Source: Meconema thalassinum
Lineage: Eukaryota > Arthropoda > Insecta > Orthoptera > Tettigoniidae
Reading direction: 5' to 3'
NCBI GenBank assembly: GCA_946902985.2
Contig: OX336388.2
Location: forward strand, 226,632,467 to 226,696,466
DNA: 64,000 bases
Shown here: positions 21,334 to 31,295 of the stretch, piece after piece
Layout: the number at the start of each line of letters is the position of its first letter
How positions within the stretch are numbered: the stretch's first letter is position 1
The notes under the pieces: model-generated
Databases searched by the model: none
Seen by the model: the letters and a program-made list of their open reading frames with translations, nothing else
Told to the model about the DNA's origin: nothing
Program-made: the position numbers and the translations under genes

Positions 21334-24300
21334 TGTGCCCAACTCTAGGAATGGGTATTCCAAGATTCAGACACCTAGATATCAAGGGAAAGGCTGTAGC
21401 CGCTTTTGAAAGTTCAGATATTTGAATATCGCGCTACATTGCTTCTCGAAGCATTTGGAAATAATTTACCGATACTTGGATGTCAAGTGACGTAGCGAGT
21501 AATAGCAGAGGTCGAGGCTATTTATCGATTAAATAGTTAACTATGGAGTAGAGACTTGAGACTGGGATCAGATTACTGGCACGGCCAAAAGAAAGAGAAT
21601 GCAATTAGTATCAAGTAAATCGGACCAGGGATACCAGATATATGAGGATTTCTAGATATCAGGTGATGACGCGTGACCCTGACAGTTTTGAATAAAAGCC
21701 AGCTGGCCGAAGCAACTTCAGCTCATTCTAACACAAGCAGTTGCCTAGCAAGTTGCTACGACGCTGAGCCAAGGCACATGGTTGCCGGATCTACGCAGAA
21801 GTTCTTTTCAAAGTCGTGATAGTCACGAAAAGTGCTCCGCTACGAGTTGGAACTTAGTAAGTTTACGGCGAGGAGAATCACTGAGGTGATTGATATTTCT
21901 ACAGACATTGGTGGAAATATTTATATTTCTACAAGGACATATGCTAGACTTTGTCTAGAAATAGTATTTTGTCACAGTCCAGTAATAACTTAATACTTGG
22001 ATATTTAAATCCATTTCAAGTCAGTTTTCATATTTGTAACTAGTTAACCACTTCGATCTGTCAGTACACTGAAGACTAGTCTATAACGGTGGCGTTCATT
22101 AGTCTACGCAAGGGAAACTACAAGTTGCCTAGCGCATGGTAGATGGTGATATAATAAACCATGCCCAGGGAACGATCTTCAGAACAGCCGTTAATTGCTT
22201 AGACTGTCAGTGTTTTTCTTGTACTGATAAGATTACCGTGAGTTATGTTACAACTGACATATCTAAGAAGAGATCACTTAGATCTGACCCTATTTAAACA
22301 AACTGTTATGGCTTTGATAGAAGCCCATATTAAAATGGAACAACAGATAATTCAAACGTCAAAAGATACTACCACTATGTCTGACTAGACGAATTGTGGG
22401 TATATGATGGCGGCGGATACAAGGATTATACGTGCTTGTCCAATAGGGCATGTCTATGGATAAATCTGGTACAGACCAGGTTTACTACGCTTCAAGACCA
22501 TCAAGAAATGTAAGCCACATTTGAATTATATTATGCCTAGCTAATTGGAACAAACTATTTTTTTTCTGCAGATGACCAACACATTTTTTCTTCGTATTTA
22601 AAGCTTGCAATGATTTACGCAAGACTTATTAGAGTTATTCTGAGTATTTTCAGCACTCAGAACAGTTTAGGATCGATGACCGAGCATTTCGAGCATTTAT
22701 TTGAATATTTCATATTTTTGGGAAACCACGGAAAACAACCGATGTAACTGTAAAAGTTAAATTTATTTTTGTTGAGGATTGGATATTTTTTCCATATTCG
22801 AAGGTTCGAACATGTGGATTCTCACATAATGAGATGATAATTAAACACATTTAAAATAATATAATTAATAATAATAATAAAAATCCACTAATAATAATAA
22901 TAATAATTTTCATAATTTTTCTAAATAATTCTGGGATATTATATTTTATAATAATCATATGTATTGAGAGAGAGCCTATGAAGTAGTTTAATCATTTCTA
23001 GTTTGGAACAGGAGATTTTCCGAAGGAGAGTGGTTAGCGCAAGCCGCATTCAACCAACATGTCAGTTCTGGTTGAACAGTTGATATTTGCATTGAGCAAA
23101 GTACATTTTTCAGATAACACGGAGAGGCATGAAACGGGAAGCAAATGATATTTGTATCAAATAGGATATTTTTGTATTTATATAAAATCATGACGTAAAT
23201 ACACTCGAAAGTGAAATAAAGATTTTCATAAGTATGGTAAATTCACGGGTTGAACTGAATGGTAAAATAAAATAAACTTGTAAGTTTATTAATCTTCCAG
23301 TGTTGATAACAAGCAGAGGCTTGATTTATTGTATAAATTTTGGGAAGATAATTTATGTGTGGAGTAGTTGAAATGCCATTCCCAGGTGCGCATGTTTAAG
23401 TCGCAGGAATGAAGAGGTTTTTTCGAGCATCAATCAAATAGCAGGTTCGATGGCTCATGTTTATAGTAGGAGTATTGGAACTACACATTTCGTCGGATGA
23501 ATGACCCGAAGGTCATCAGTTCTTATTTCAACCTTGTTTACGAATTCCATTTAGACTTTGATTTTGCTAGAACCCGGATTTGTCATGATAGTAGTTTATT
23601 CTTCTTCAGAGGAAGACCTTTGCCGTTGTTGTTGTAATATTGTGTTCTTACACAAATAGTAGAATGGGCCACTGCCAATTAAAAATAATTCTTTAACCAC
23701 GAATAATTTGAAGGATATTTTCAATCCTAGTGCCATGAACTAAATGAATTCATTATAAAACTACAATTCTAATTTCCGCATTCTGTCGAAGAATTGCAAG
23801 TTGTGAAAGTTGCTAAAAATGGCCATGAATATAAATATTTTTATAATAATGATTCCAAGTGGAAAATTGAATAGTTGAATGGTTCAACCTTTTATTGATC
23901 AAGTTGATGATTCAGAAATCATATATTTTGTTAGGAACTTGAAGTTCATAATCGAGTCACTTCTCGAATGTTTAATGTCAGAAGAACAATTAATTGTTGT
24001 TGTGCTTCGCACAGTTCTTCGATGCTATGCTCAATGGTCAAATACTTTTCAGATGTTATTAATATGTATAAATAATTTGTGTTGCTTCGATGATGATAAT
24101 ATTTTTCGACGATTATATTTTTGAAACTGGAAAAATAAGTGAAAGTTAAAAATTCTATGAACATTTATTCTACGAGTGTTAATATCATGTAAATATTCAA
24201 ACAGTGATCTACGATATTTCCAGTATAGACAATTAACTTTGAACTGGAATTAAATATTAATAATTTTGGAACACAGTCTACAGGACTATTAATCGGACTT

Positions 24301-24638
24301 GTGTTTCCAAAAATAGATTGTCAAATGTGTTTGGAAAATTTCTGTATATTGTGTGTAAATAAGAGTGTGGATCGCCACACGTGGATGATGCTGCTTTGAG
24401 CATCCTTGCAGTCAGATTTTAACTTCAAAATAAACTGAGATAATTTTATCAGGATGTGTTACTCCCAATTAAATCTCCTTCTATCCTTATTGTTGCATTG
24501 AGCCAAAAATCAGTAAAGCATTTTTTTAATTTGATGTCGTTTTTGCGATTTGCTTTAACCCATCTGGCGCTCCGGGATATTTTGACTCTCGTGCTGACTG
24601 ATTATTGGTAAAATGCATATGTGGTCTAAACGGGCACA
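21334..24638 (+). repeat. 3' LTR of element 1 (3,305 bp)
   Basis: Near-identical to the 5' LTR. The main difference is loss of about 15 bp between two GGTC words near the end (24622-24626), plus roughly a dozen single-base or homopolymer differences. Followed by the duplicated GTAT. Confidence 0.93.
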
Positions 24639-24930
24639 GTATGTGTGCAAATCGATTCCCCCTATCAATTCAAACACGGTTAAACCGAATTGAACGAAAT
24701 TTGGTACAGAGGTAGCACTAGCAAAGGGCACCTCATATTCATATTTAATATCCCTATAGCACGTTGTATTTCAACAAGCTACTACAACCAACATTCAATC
24801 ATACGCCTTGAAAAGGACAAAGAGTTATAACAATACCCATGCATTTAGGAGAAAGTAGGCTATATGTTCTTTACTGAACATCTTGTTTTTAACCTGTATT
24901 CTCTAACATAGATGTTATAGCCTAAGTGTA

Positions 24931-24975
24931 ATGGATCTGATGATGATCGCTACACGATCGAAAGTGGTCATCCTA
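24931..24975 (+). ncRNA. Hammerhead-ribozyme-like motif (candidate)
   Basis: In order: GGAT, CTGATGA, an unpaired T, stem GATCG/CGATC with loop CTACA, GAAA, then GTGGTC and ATCC. GGAT pairs with ATCC as a minimal stem I, and GTC sits where cleavage would occur. The single extra base before stem II and a one-pair stem III are not canonical, so activity is uncertain. Similar motifs are known in Penelope-like elements and retrozymes. Confidence 0.3.
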
Positions 24976-25080
24976 GTGTATTTAATAATCACATTTAATT
25001 TATTTCAGGATCAGTGCATAACCCAGCTCTATTTGGGTACATTCGTGTTGACCGACTGAAAAGCACCAAACTTTTGTTAT

Positions 25081-25800
25081 GTGTTGTTGTTGTTGTTTGA
25101 GTCTTCGATCTTTTGACTGGTTTGATGCAGCTCCCCATCACCCCCTGTCCAGAGCTAATCGTTTCATCGCTACATAGCTACCACACCCTACATCCGAGAC
25201 AATCTGTTTAACATATTCTAACCTTGGTCTACCCCTACTCTTCTTGTCCTCGACCTTTCCTTCTATAACTAAGCTTGCTATTCCTGGGTGTCTTAGTATG
25301 TGTCCTACCAACCTATCTCTTCTCTTAATACCACTTTGTTTGTAACCCTATGTACCCATCTGATCTGCATTATCCTCCTGTAACACCACATTTCAAACGC
25401 TTCAATTCTCCTCTTCTCTGCTGCACCAACAGTCCAAGTTTCACTTCCATAGAGCGCCACACTCCAGACAAAGGCTTTCAAAAATGTATTCCTAATACCT
25501 AAATCTATATTGGATGTCAACATATTCCTTTTTTTTTGTAGAAATACTTTCCTTGCCTGAGCCAACCTACTTTTTATATCTTCTTTGCTTCGTCCTTCAC
25601 TGGTTATTTTTCTTCCTAAGTAACAGAAGTCTCCTACTTCCTTCAGTTTTTCACCTGCCAATTTGATGTCTATAGAGGTTTGTGATTTATTTCGGCTGCA
25701 TTCCAATATTTTTGTTTTACATTTATTGATTTTGATCATGAATTATTTCCTCAATACGGAGTCCATACCATTCAAAAACTCATTCAAATCCTTAGGCTTG
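25081..25800 (-). pseudogene. LINE reverse transcriptase C-terminal relic
   Basis: Minus-strand coding: INKCKTKILECSR, then FCYLGRKITSEG, then LYGSETWTVG, then FEMWCYRRIMQIRW, the post-palm region of LINE polymerases. It is broken by TAA near 25740 and by a frameshift near 25310, after which RLVGHILRHPGIASL and GRPRLEYVKQIV continue in another frame. The 3' end after the stop carries a short UTR and an (AAC)n tail (complement of about 25082-25098), typical of target-primed LINE insertion. 5'-truncated; the palm YxDD and endonuclease are absent. Confidence 0.8.
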
Positions 25801-26217
25801 TCGGCCAAGATGGTTATGTGGTTTCCGATGACGTTCGGTATACAGAAAAATAAGTTGGCGGACGCCATGTTGCCGATTCAGGCCTCGAGATGGCATTACC
25901 AGCGATCTGCTTGCCCCGGCCAAACACGAAGCCGATAATAGTATGATATTCCCGTGAGACGTTGCACCAACTAGCATTATAACACATTTTAATTTCGTTT
26001 CCATGTTGATTAATTGTATATTTATTACACATGTAATTTATATCTTTCACCCTAACACACTCACTACACCTCAAAAAATACTTATTACCAATCCATTTCA
26101 TTAAAACCCACGTTTGTAACATACTTCAACAACAAGCTCTATTATAATTGAAGAACAAGCGGTGTCTTAGTACATGTGGCGACTCACGATTTGTAACAGC
26201 GCCACACCGATTACCAA

Positions 26218-27018
26218 GGCAAACATTATGTGTCAGAAAACTGTATCATAATGAGGCTCATACCGGGTGAGTCAGCCGTGGTCGTTACGGCATGACTGCT
26301 GGCAGTCGCTCACATCCGGGAGGCGAGGAGGTTCGAATCCCCCCGCCGGCAACCTTGAAGATGATCTGTGGTTTCCCATCTTCCTTCCAGGCAAATCGCG
26401 GGGTTGGTCCCTAACTATAGGTCACAGCCGCTACCCTCCAACTCATCGTCCTTACATCCCAACTTTCCTCCCCAACGGTACATGTAGCTCACCCATTGGG
26501 TGTCCGTCTCGAAGCAGCTACAAAAACTGGCGAGCCGAACATGTCCTCGGACACTCCCGGCACCAAAAGCCATACGCTAAAAAAATGAGGCTCATTATAA
26601 CTCTATTTTTCAATATGAAACAGTTTCTCCCACCAATCAGAGCTCAAGAAACAGTTGTGTGACCAATTAGGCAAGGATACCTTCGCGCAAGCGCTCAAAA
26701 TTCGCTGTAAACAATAGGTGTTCTGTGTTGGCAAGCAAAGTGAATGGTCTCTGCTTTCGGAGTGCCTTGGCCCACCCATGCGCTGTGTTCAGTCAGCAAT
26801 GCCAGCGCGCCCTCTTCACTAACCGAATCCCACAGATATTTATATTAAAACATATAATTAAGTTATAATTATCGTCGAACATAAACAGTCGTATGCAACG
26901 CGCCTATAATGGTAATTAAGACACTCGTATGGAAATTATAAAACTCGCTTACGCTCGTATAATAAACATACTCGTGTCTTAATTATTGTCATTATAGGCT
27001 CGTTGCATAATGTACTAA
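26218..27018 (-). mobile_element. Foldback MITE, copy 2 (with nested SINE)
   Basis: Reverse orientation of copy 1. The CATAATGAGGCTCAT end is at 26246-26261 and the palindromic GCAACG/CGTTGC end at about 26893-27008. It is interrupted by a SINE at 26262-26583. Together with copy 3 it forms a 2.3-kb inverted pair whose shared sequence reaches out to AAACAT(T/C)ATGTGTCAG at the outer edges. Confidence 0.75.
26262..26583 (+). mobile_element. tRNA-derived SINE nested in MITE copy 2
   Basis: The head has an A-box-like CCGTGGTCGTTACGG and a perfect B box GGTTCGAATCC (26330-26340). A body with TGTGGTTTCCCATCTTCC and a short A-rich tail (about 26578-26585) follow. A perfect 12-bp duplication AATGAGGCTCAT flanks it (26250-26261 and 26584-26595). 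The MITE sequence resumes exactly after it. Confidence 0.9.
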
Positions 27019-27936
27019 TAAAACTTTTACTCCCACCCGGCATCTTAGATCGTTCTTACAATCCCTTCTTGTGTTCACCTTGAAGACTCGTTAATGTCAC
27101 AATAAATTGCATTTGCATGTTCCAATTTGGTTGGTTCCTTAGTTTAGGGGCTGCGACAACGCGGTCATGTAGCCCCCATTTTCCAATTTGTTGCTCACTC
27201 TTTCATGAATGTATTTGGTTGTTTTATTCTCAAATTAATCCATATATTGATATTTTTTCTTGGCAATATCCAAATTGTTCATACGACTCATACGTATAAA
27301 ATACATGGTCAGTTGGGTTAAGATTATGTACTGCATTACCAGATTGGACAGCTAATTTCAACAGAACGATCCAACAAGTAAGAATCTTCTGGTTTATGTC
27401 AAGGTTATATAATTTTATACCATCAAATTTTTACGTCTTTCACCAATCTATTAACAACATCGCATAACTGATAAGTACGTATTTCACCAATCTGTTAACA
27501 ACGTCTTATAACTGACAAGTATGTTTCATCTGAAAATGTATCCAAGATTAGACCACATCAATGTGATATAGACTATCCATTAAGGTTGATTTATAGTCAC
27601 AATGCGTCCGATTTGCAATAATATAAAACCATACTAAGGATTGTGATATAATTGGAAGATACATCATAAAGCAGCGACGTCTGATTCACTATAATCGAAC
27701 CATATTTATTAACAAGCGGTCCTTTAAGGTACATTTATATTCATTCCATTCTTATTTATTCATTTGTTTTCTAATACTCTTTGTGAGCTTTCTTTTATAT
27801 AAATTTCTAATAGTGTTTTGTATGGATATCCATTCACTCTTTTGTCTTTGTAAACTTAGTTTAGGTTATGATTAATGTGTCGGAGACACTTTGTAGCTGA
27901 GAATGCACTCTAATACTCTAAGACATCACACTCCCC
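27019..27936. other. Spacer between the inverted MITE copies
   Basis: No gene recognised. A ~50-bp imperfect tandem duplication (TTTCACCAATCTRTTAACAAC) lies at 27435-27535. GTTTAGGGGCTGCGACAACG (about 27139-27158) belongs to a short repeat also present at about 56916-56935. Confidence 0.5.
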
Positions 27937-28527
27937 CATTATGCAACGAGCCTAAAATGGCGATAATTAAGACACGAGTATGTTTATAAAACGAGCGTAT
28001 GTGAGTTTTATAATTTCCATACGAGTGTCTTAATTACCATTATAGGCGAGTTGCATACGACTGTTTATGTTCGACAATAATTATAACTTTATTATATGTT
28101 TTAACATAAATAGTCATAAATATCTGTGCGAGGGTAAAGGCACTCTGAAAGCAGAGACCATTCACTTTGCTTGCCAACACAGGACGCCTATTGTTTACAG
28201 CCTGCCGTCCAGCTCTAGCATTCACTAATATATTTTCAACGAAGTCGTTTGAAAGCAATGTGCTGTGTAGAAATTGGATTTGGAGATATTAAGGCACAGT
28301 ACTATTTCTTGTCTCATATTTGCCAGTTTATTTACGCGAACATATGGACCACTTTCCATGTCGGTAATTTATATAGACATATTGGATTTTGAGCGCATGC
28401 GCGAAGGTATCCTCACTTAATTGGTCACACAACTGTTTCTTGAGCTCTGATTGGTGGGAAAAACTGTTTCATAATGAAAAATAGTGTTATAATGAGCCTC
28501 ATTATGATACAGTTTTCTGACACATGA
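27937..28527 (+). mobile_element. Foldback MITE, copy 3
   Basis: Starts CATTATGCAACGAGCC with the same palindrome (to about 28056) and ends AATGAGCCTCATTATGATACAG at about 28490-28515, followed by TTTTCTGACAC. The middle shares AGCAGAGACCATTCACTTTGCTTGCC with copy 2. Confidence 0.75.
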
Positions 28528-29035
28528 TGTTTACATTTCGACATCGTCGAACAAAAAGATTTTTTTAAACTCAATATACGCTGACGAGGGTGTCATTGAA
28601 CACCGAAACATGTACGTATAATTAGTAATTACTGCATTGTATAGTGTTTGACAAGACGGTTTTGAATTACATAGTATCTGTTACAGTGAAGTAATGCCTC
28701 TGAGTTCTGAACAATGATGAAGCCGCACACATTACGCAATAGGTGTACAATATTCTGCAATTAGGGATGGCGTGTATCTCAATTCAGTGAGACACAAATA
28801 TATTCCAGAAATCCTGGCTCTGGTAGAAAAAGGAGAACTTCATACCGGGTTTACCGTACTGTTGTCAGCTGGCCTTTAAGGAACTTCCGTAATACTGAGA
28901 GCTGTCTGGCAACATTTTGATCTATTTTGCTGGGTGGAAAATTATTTTTAAAAGCCGGACAATAATGAAAAAAATTCGTGTGGTTCATTTACGTGAACGC
29001 GAATAAATCACCAATTTATTCAAAAAACAAGGAAT
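28528..29035. other. Intergenic with a second hammerhead-like string
   Basis: Around 28579-28618: CTGACGAG, stem GGTGT/ACACC, GAAAC, ATGTACGTA. The core order resembles a hammerhead but no stem I is evident. Otherwise nothing recognised. Confidence 0.35.
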
Positions 29036-29204
29036 AACAAGATGTTCAGTAAAGAACATATAGCCTACTTTCTCCCGAATTCATGGGTAGAGTTATAACT
29101 CATTGTCCTTCTCAAGGAGTATAATTGAATGTTGGTTGCAGTAGCTTGATAAAATACAACTGCTAAATTATACGTTGATTGATTGAATCCTCACCTGAAT
29201 TATA

Positions 29205-29474
29205 AATGCACACACTAATACATCCATCACAATAACACAGGTTATCAGACAAAATTCAACACTCACCCAAGTACATGGGGCTAATTGACCATGATGTTCA
29301 AGTCTCTCAAATGAAACAACAACAACAGCTTCCTACCCAAATCCATACTCATTTAAAAGTACTGTACACACACTAGTACAGACATCACAGGGACACAGGT
29401 TGTCAGAAAAATTCTAAGCACACACAAGTACACGGGGCTACGTTACCATGATGCCGCTAAGTCCATAAAGAATC

Positions 29475-29505
<31 letters not shown>

Positions 29506-29507
29506 GA
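29205..29507 (+). repeat. Duplicated SINE 3' part with (CAA)n tail
   Basis: Two imperfect copies of ACAGGTTRTCAGA...CAAGTACAYGGGGCT...CCATGATG lie at about 29235-29340 and 29385-29507. The second ends in CAACAACAAC repeated about 11 times. The same body appears in reverse at about 54770-54840 and 56105-56175. Confidence 0.55.
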
Positions 29508-29689
29508 CACTACCGCGGATCAAGGACAACGAATTGTAATCGCTGTAGTCGAGTGTTGAAATAAGTGATGTTATAAGTATACATAATATTTTCGATTGCA
29601 AATACGCACTATATATATGCTTAACAGTATAGCGTGTAAGTTGTTATAAATCAATTAATATAAAAATAATCAAGTAAAAATAATTGAAC

Positions 29690-29766
29690 TCACTCGGATT
29701 TGAACCACGAACCACCAAGCTATGAGTGTGAAACGCTACCATTACCCTACTGACACCCAATATTTA
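29690..29766 (-). repeat. tRNA-like SINE head
   Basis: The minus strand has GGGTAATGGTAGCGTTT (A-box-like) and GTGGTTCAAATCC (B box) about 30 bp apart. It is not a complete functional tRNA by eye; most likely a SINE head. Confidence 0.4.
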
Positions 29767-30834
29767 AACTGCGTTAACAACAGCTTTAGTATAACTGCCT
29801 AGAATATTTTGTTTTGCAATGAACGATTTCATTAGCGTTTTCTCTCTTTTATAAACCATTTGATACTACATTTGTATTATTTTGTTCAGTGCATTTGTAA
29901 AAGGATATCAATCAACTGAAATATGGTTTAGCGAGCAAAAAATAGCTTCCTTTTTTTTAATCCAACGGCACGGCCAAGAACGATACCGCACGGTTGGCCT
30001 GAACTGTTAGCCTCGGCTGCGGTGTATTATTCTAATATCAAATTAAAATATCCTACCGGTCATCTCCTTGAGGACAGTTTAAACCACCCTCTATACGATA
30101 ACCGGATTTGGTTAAGCTGGGCCTCGTTGAATCGTAAGTTACGGTTAGGCTATAATACATGCATAATTCATACGTCCACCATCTTGAAACTATTTGGCTG
30201 ATGACCATGCAGTTTGGGCAAAAGACGCTTCCCACATTAAGGTATATTGTTGCAAAATTTGGTAGAAATTGGATGATAAGGTTAGTCGTAAATTTATTTA
30301 AGCTTGGAACATTTGGGTGAGTGCCATTTCTTTTTCTTTATGATGGCGGCGATATAAAACATGACACTGAGTTGTCCTTTGCTATTGCTACCTCTGTAGC
30401 AAAGTTGGTTCGATTTGGTTTTGTCGTACTTGAATTGATAAGGGGGATCGTTTTGCACACACAATCGGCCGCCATCTTCAAACTATTTAGCTGATGACCT
30501 TGTAGTTTGGCCAAACATGCCTCCCACATAAAGGCATGTTGTTGCAAAACTTGGTTGATTTCAGATAATTAGGTTAGTCGTAATTAATTTAAGTTTTGAA
30601 CATTTGGGTGACCTCCAATACATATCCGTCAAGATAGCGGCGATATAAAACATGACACTCAGGAGTCCTTTGCTAGTGCTACCTCTATACCAAATTTCGT
30701 TCAATACGGATTCGTCGTGTTTGACTTCATAGGGGGGACAGATATATATACTCACACACAGACTGACTGACAATGTTTGGCCCGTGTATATCTCATAAGT
30801 CTACTTTCATTTTTTCCAAAATCGAAAGTAGGCT

Positions 30835-30896
30835 TAAGGGGCAGAGTACCTCGTAGTTCCGCCCCTTAAAACAACAATAGCAACATAACATAATAA
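30835..30896 (-). mobile_element. 62-bp retroposon fragment with 12-bp duplication
   Basis: CGAAAGTAGGCT at 30823-30834 is repeated at 30897-30908. The 62 bp between contains AGTTCCGCCCCTTAA, whose complement TTAAGGGGCGGAACT also occurs at about 5035-5049, so it is a piece of a dispersed repeat in reverse, with an A-rich side. It looks like a very short 5'-truncated retroposition. Confidence 0.65.
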
Positions 30897-30947
30897 CGAA
30901 AGTAGGCTAAAATACAATTCACAAGAAACAATACAACCGGTAATAAT

Positions 30948-31295
30948 CTGCGTCGCCTCAGTAGCATAGCGGTCAGCATGGTTAGCTGCCGCCCTGGATG
31001 TCCTGGGTTCGATTCCCGGCTCTGCCACGAAATTTGAAAAGTGGTATGAGGACTGGAACGGGGTCTACTCAGCCTCGGGTGTTCCAAATGAGTAGAGGGG
31101 ATTCGATTCCCACCTCAGCCGTCCTCGAAGTAGTTTTCCGTGGTTTCCCCCTTCGTCTTCGGGCAAATGCGGGGATGGTACTGTACCCGTATTACCTAGC
31201 AATACCTGTTGAATCCCTCGATGACAGCTGGATCGTAGAACCTGAAAATCCCCGGCTAGAAAAAAAACCCAAGTTCTACCAACAGACAAAAGGAT
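30948..31295 (+). mobile_element. tRNA-derived SINE
   Basis: Head GTCGCCTCAGTAGCATAGCG with B box GGGTTCGATTCCC at about 31005-31017, a tRNA-like 3' half, then a body including AGTAGTTTTCCGTGGTTTCC and GGGCAAATGCGGGGATGG that recurs in reverse at about 54920-54980. No clear terminal duplication found. Confidence 0.75.

Larger units (their letters stand above)
12047..24638 (+). mobile_element. Ty3/Gypsy LTR retrotransposon, element 1
   Basis: Two direct LTRs (12047-15366 and 21334-24638) begin TGTGCCC and end GGGCACA, and flank gag, protease, reverse transcriptase/RNase H and integrase in that order, the Ty3/Gypsy arrangement. The 4-bp duplication GTAT (12043-12046 and 24639-24642) marks insertion into HINE copy B. 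A PBS for tRNA-Lys is at 15389 and a purine-rich tract at 21321-21333. No envelope-like ORF is seen. The LTRs differ at only about a dozen positions plus one ~15-bp indel, so insertion was recent. The internal region nevertheless carries in-frame stops in gag, after protease, and twice in integrase, so this copy would not make a full polyprotein without readthrough or help in trans. Confidence 0.93.
8969..24892 (-). mobile_element. HINE/DINE-1-like element, copy B (split by LTR element 1)
   Basis: In reverse orientation: the stem-loop end is at 8970-9022 (GCCTACTTTCG... pairing with ...CGAAAGTAGAC-type sequence), then a GT-rich microsatellite (about 9045-9130), then ten ~290-bp units to 12046. 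The LTR element interrupts it; the last part of a unit resumes at 24639. The hairpin end ATGTTC/GAACAT is at 24864-24881, followed by CTTGTTTTT. The two flanks of the LTR element rejoin within a unit at GGCCAAGTATGTGTGC, confirming a single host element. Non-coding. Confidence 0.75.
29036..30912 (+). mobile_element. HINE/DINE-1-like element, copy C (with insertions)
   Basis: The left end ACAAGATGTTC with hairpin ATGTTC/GAACAT (29042-29059) and AGCCTACTTTC is followed by the family's unique segment to about 29165. About two degenerate ~290-bp units lie at 30185-30745. The right stem-loop GTCTACTTTCAT...ATCGAAAGTAGGC is at 30799-30833. The interior 29165-30180 is foreign: SINE tails, a tRNA-like head and unclassified DNA. 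A 62-bp insertion sits at the extreme right end. Confidence 0.65.

Noticed and set aside
14592..24124. 81-codon ORF present in both LTRs of element 1
   Set aside because: Short, low in informative motifs and opposite to another ORF on the other strand; duplication follows from LTR copying.
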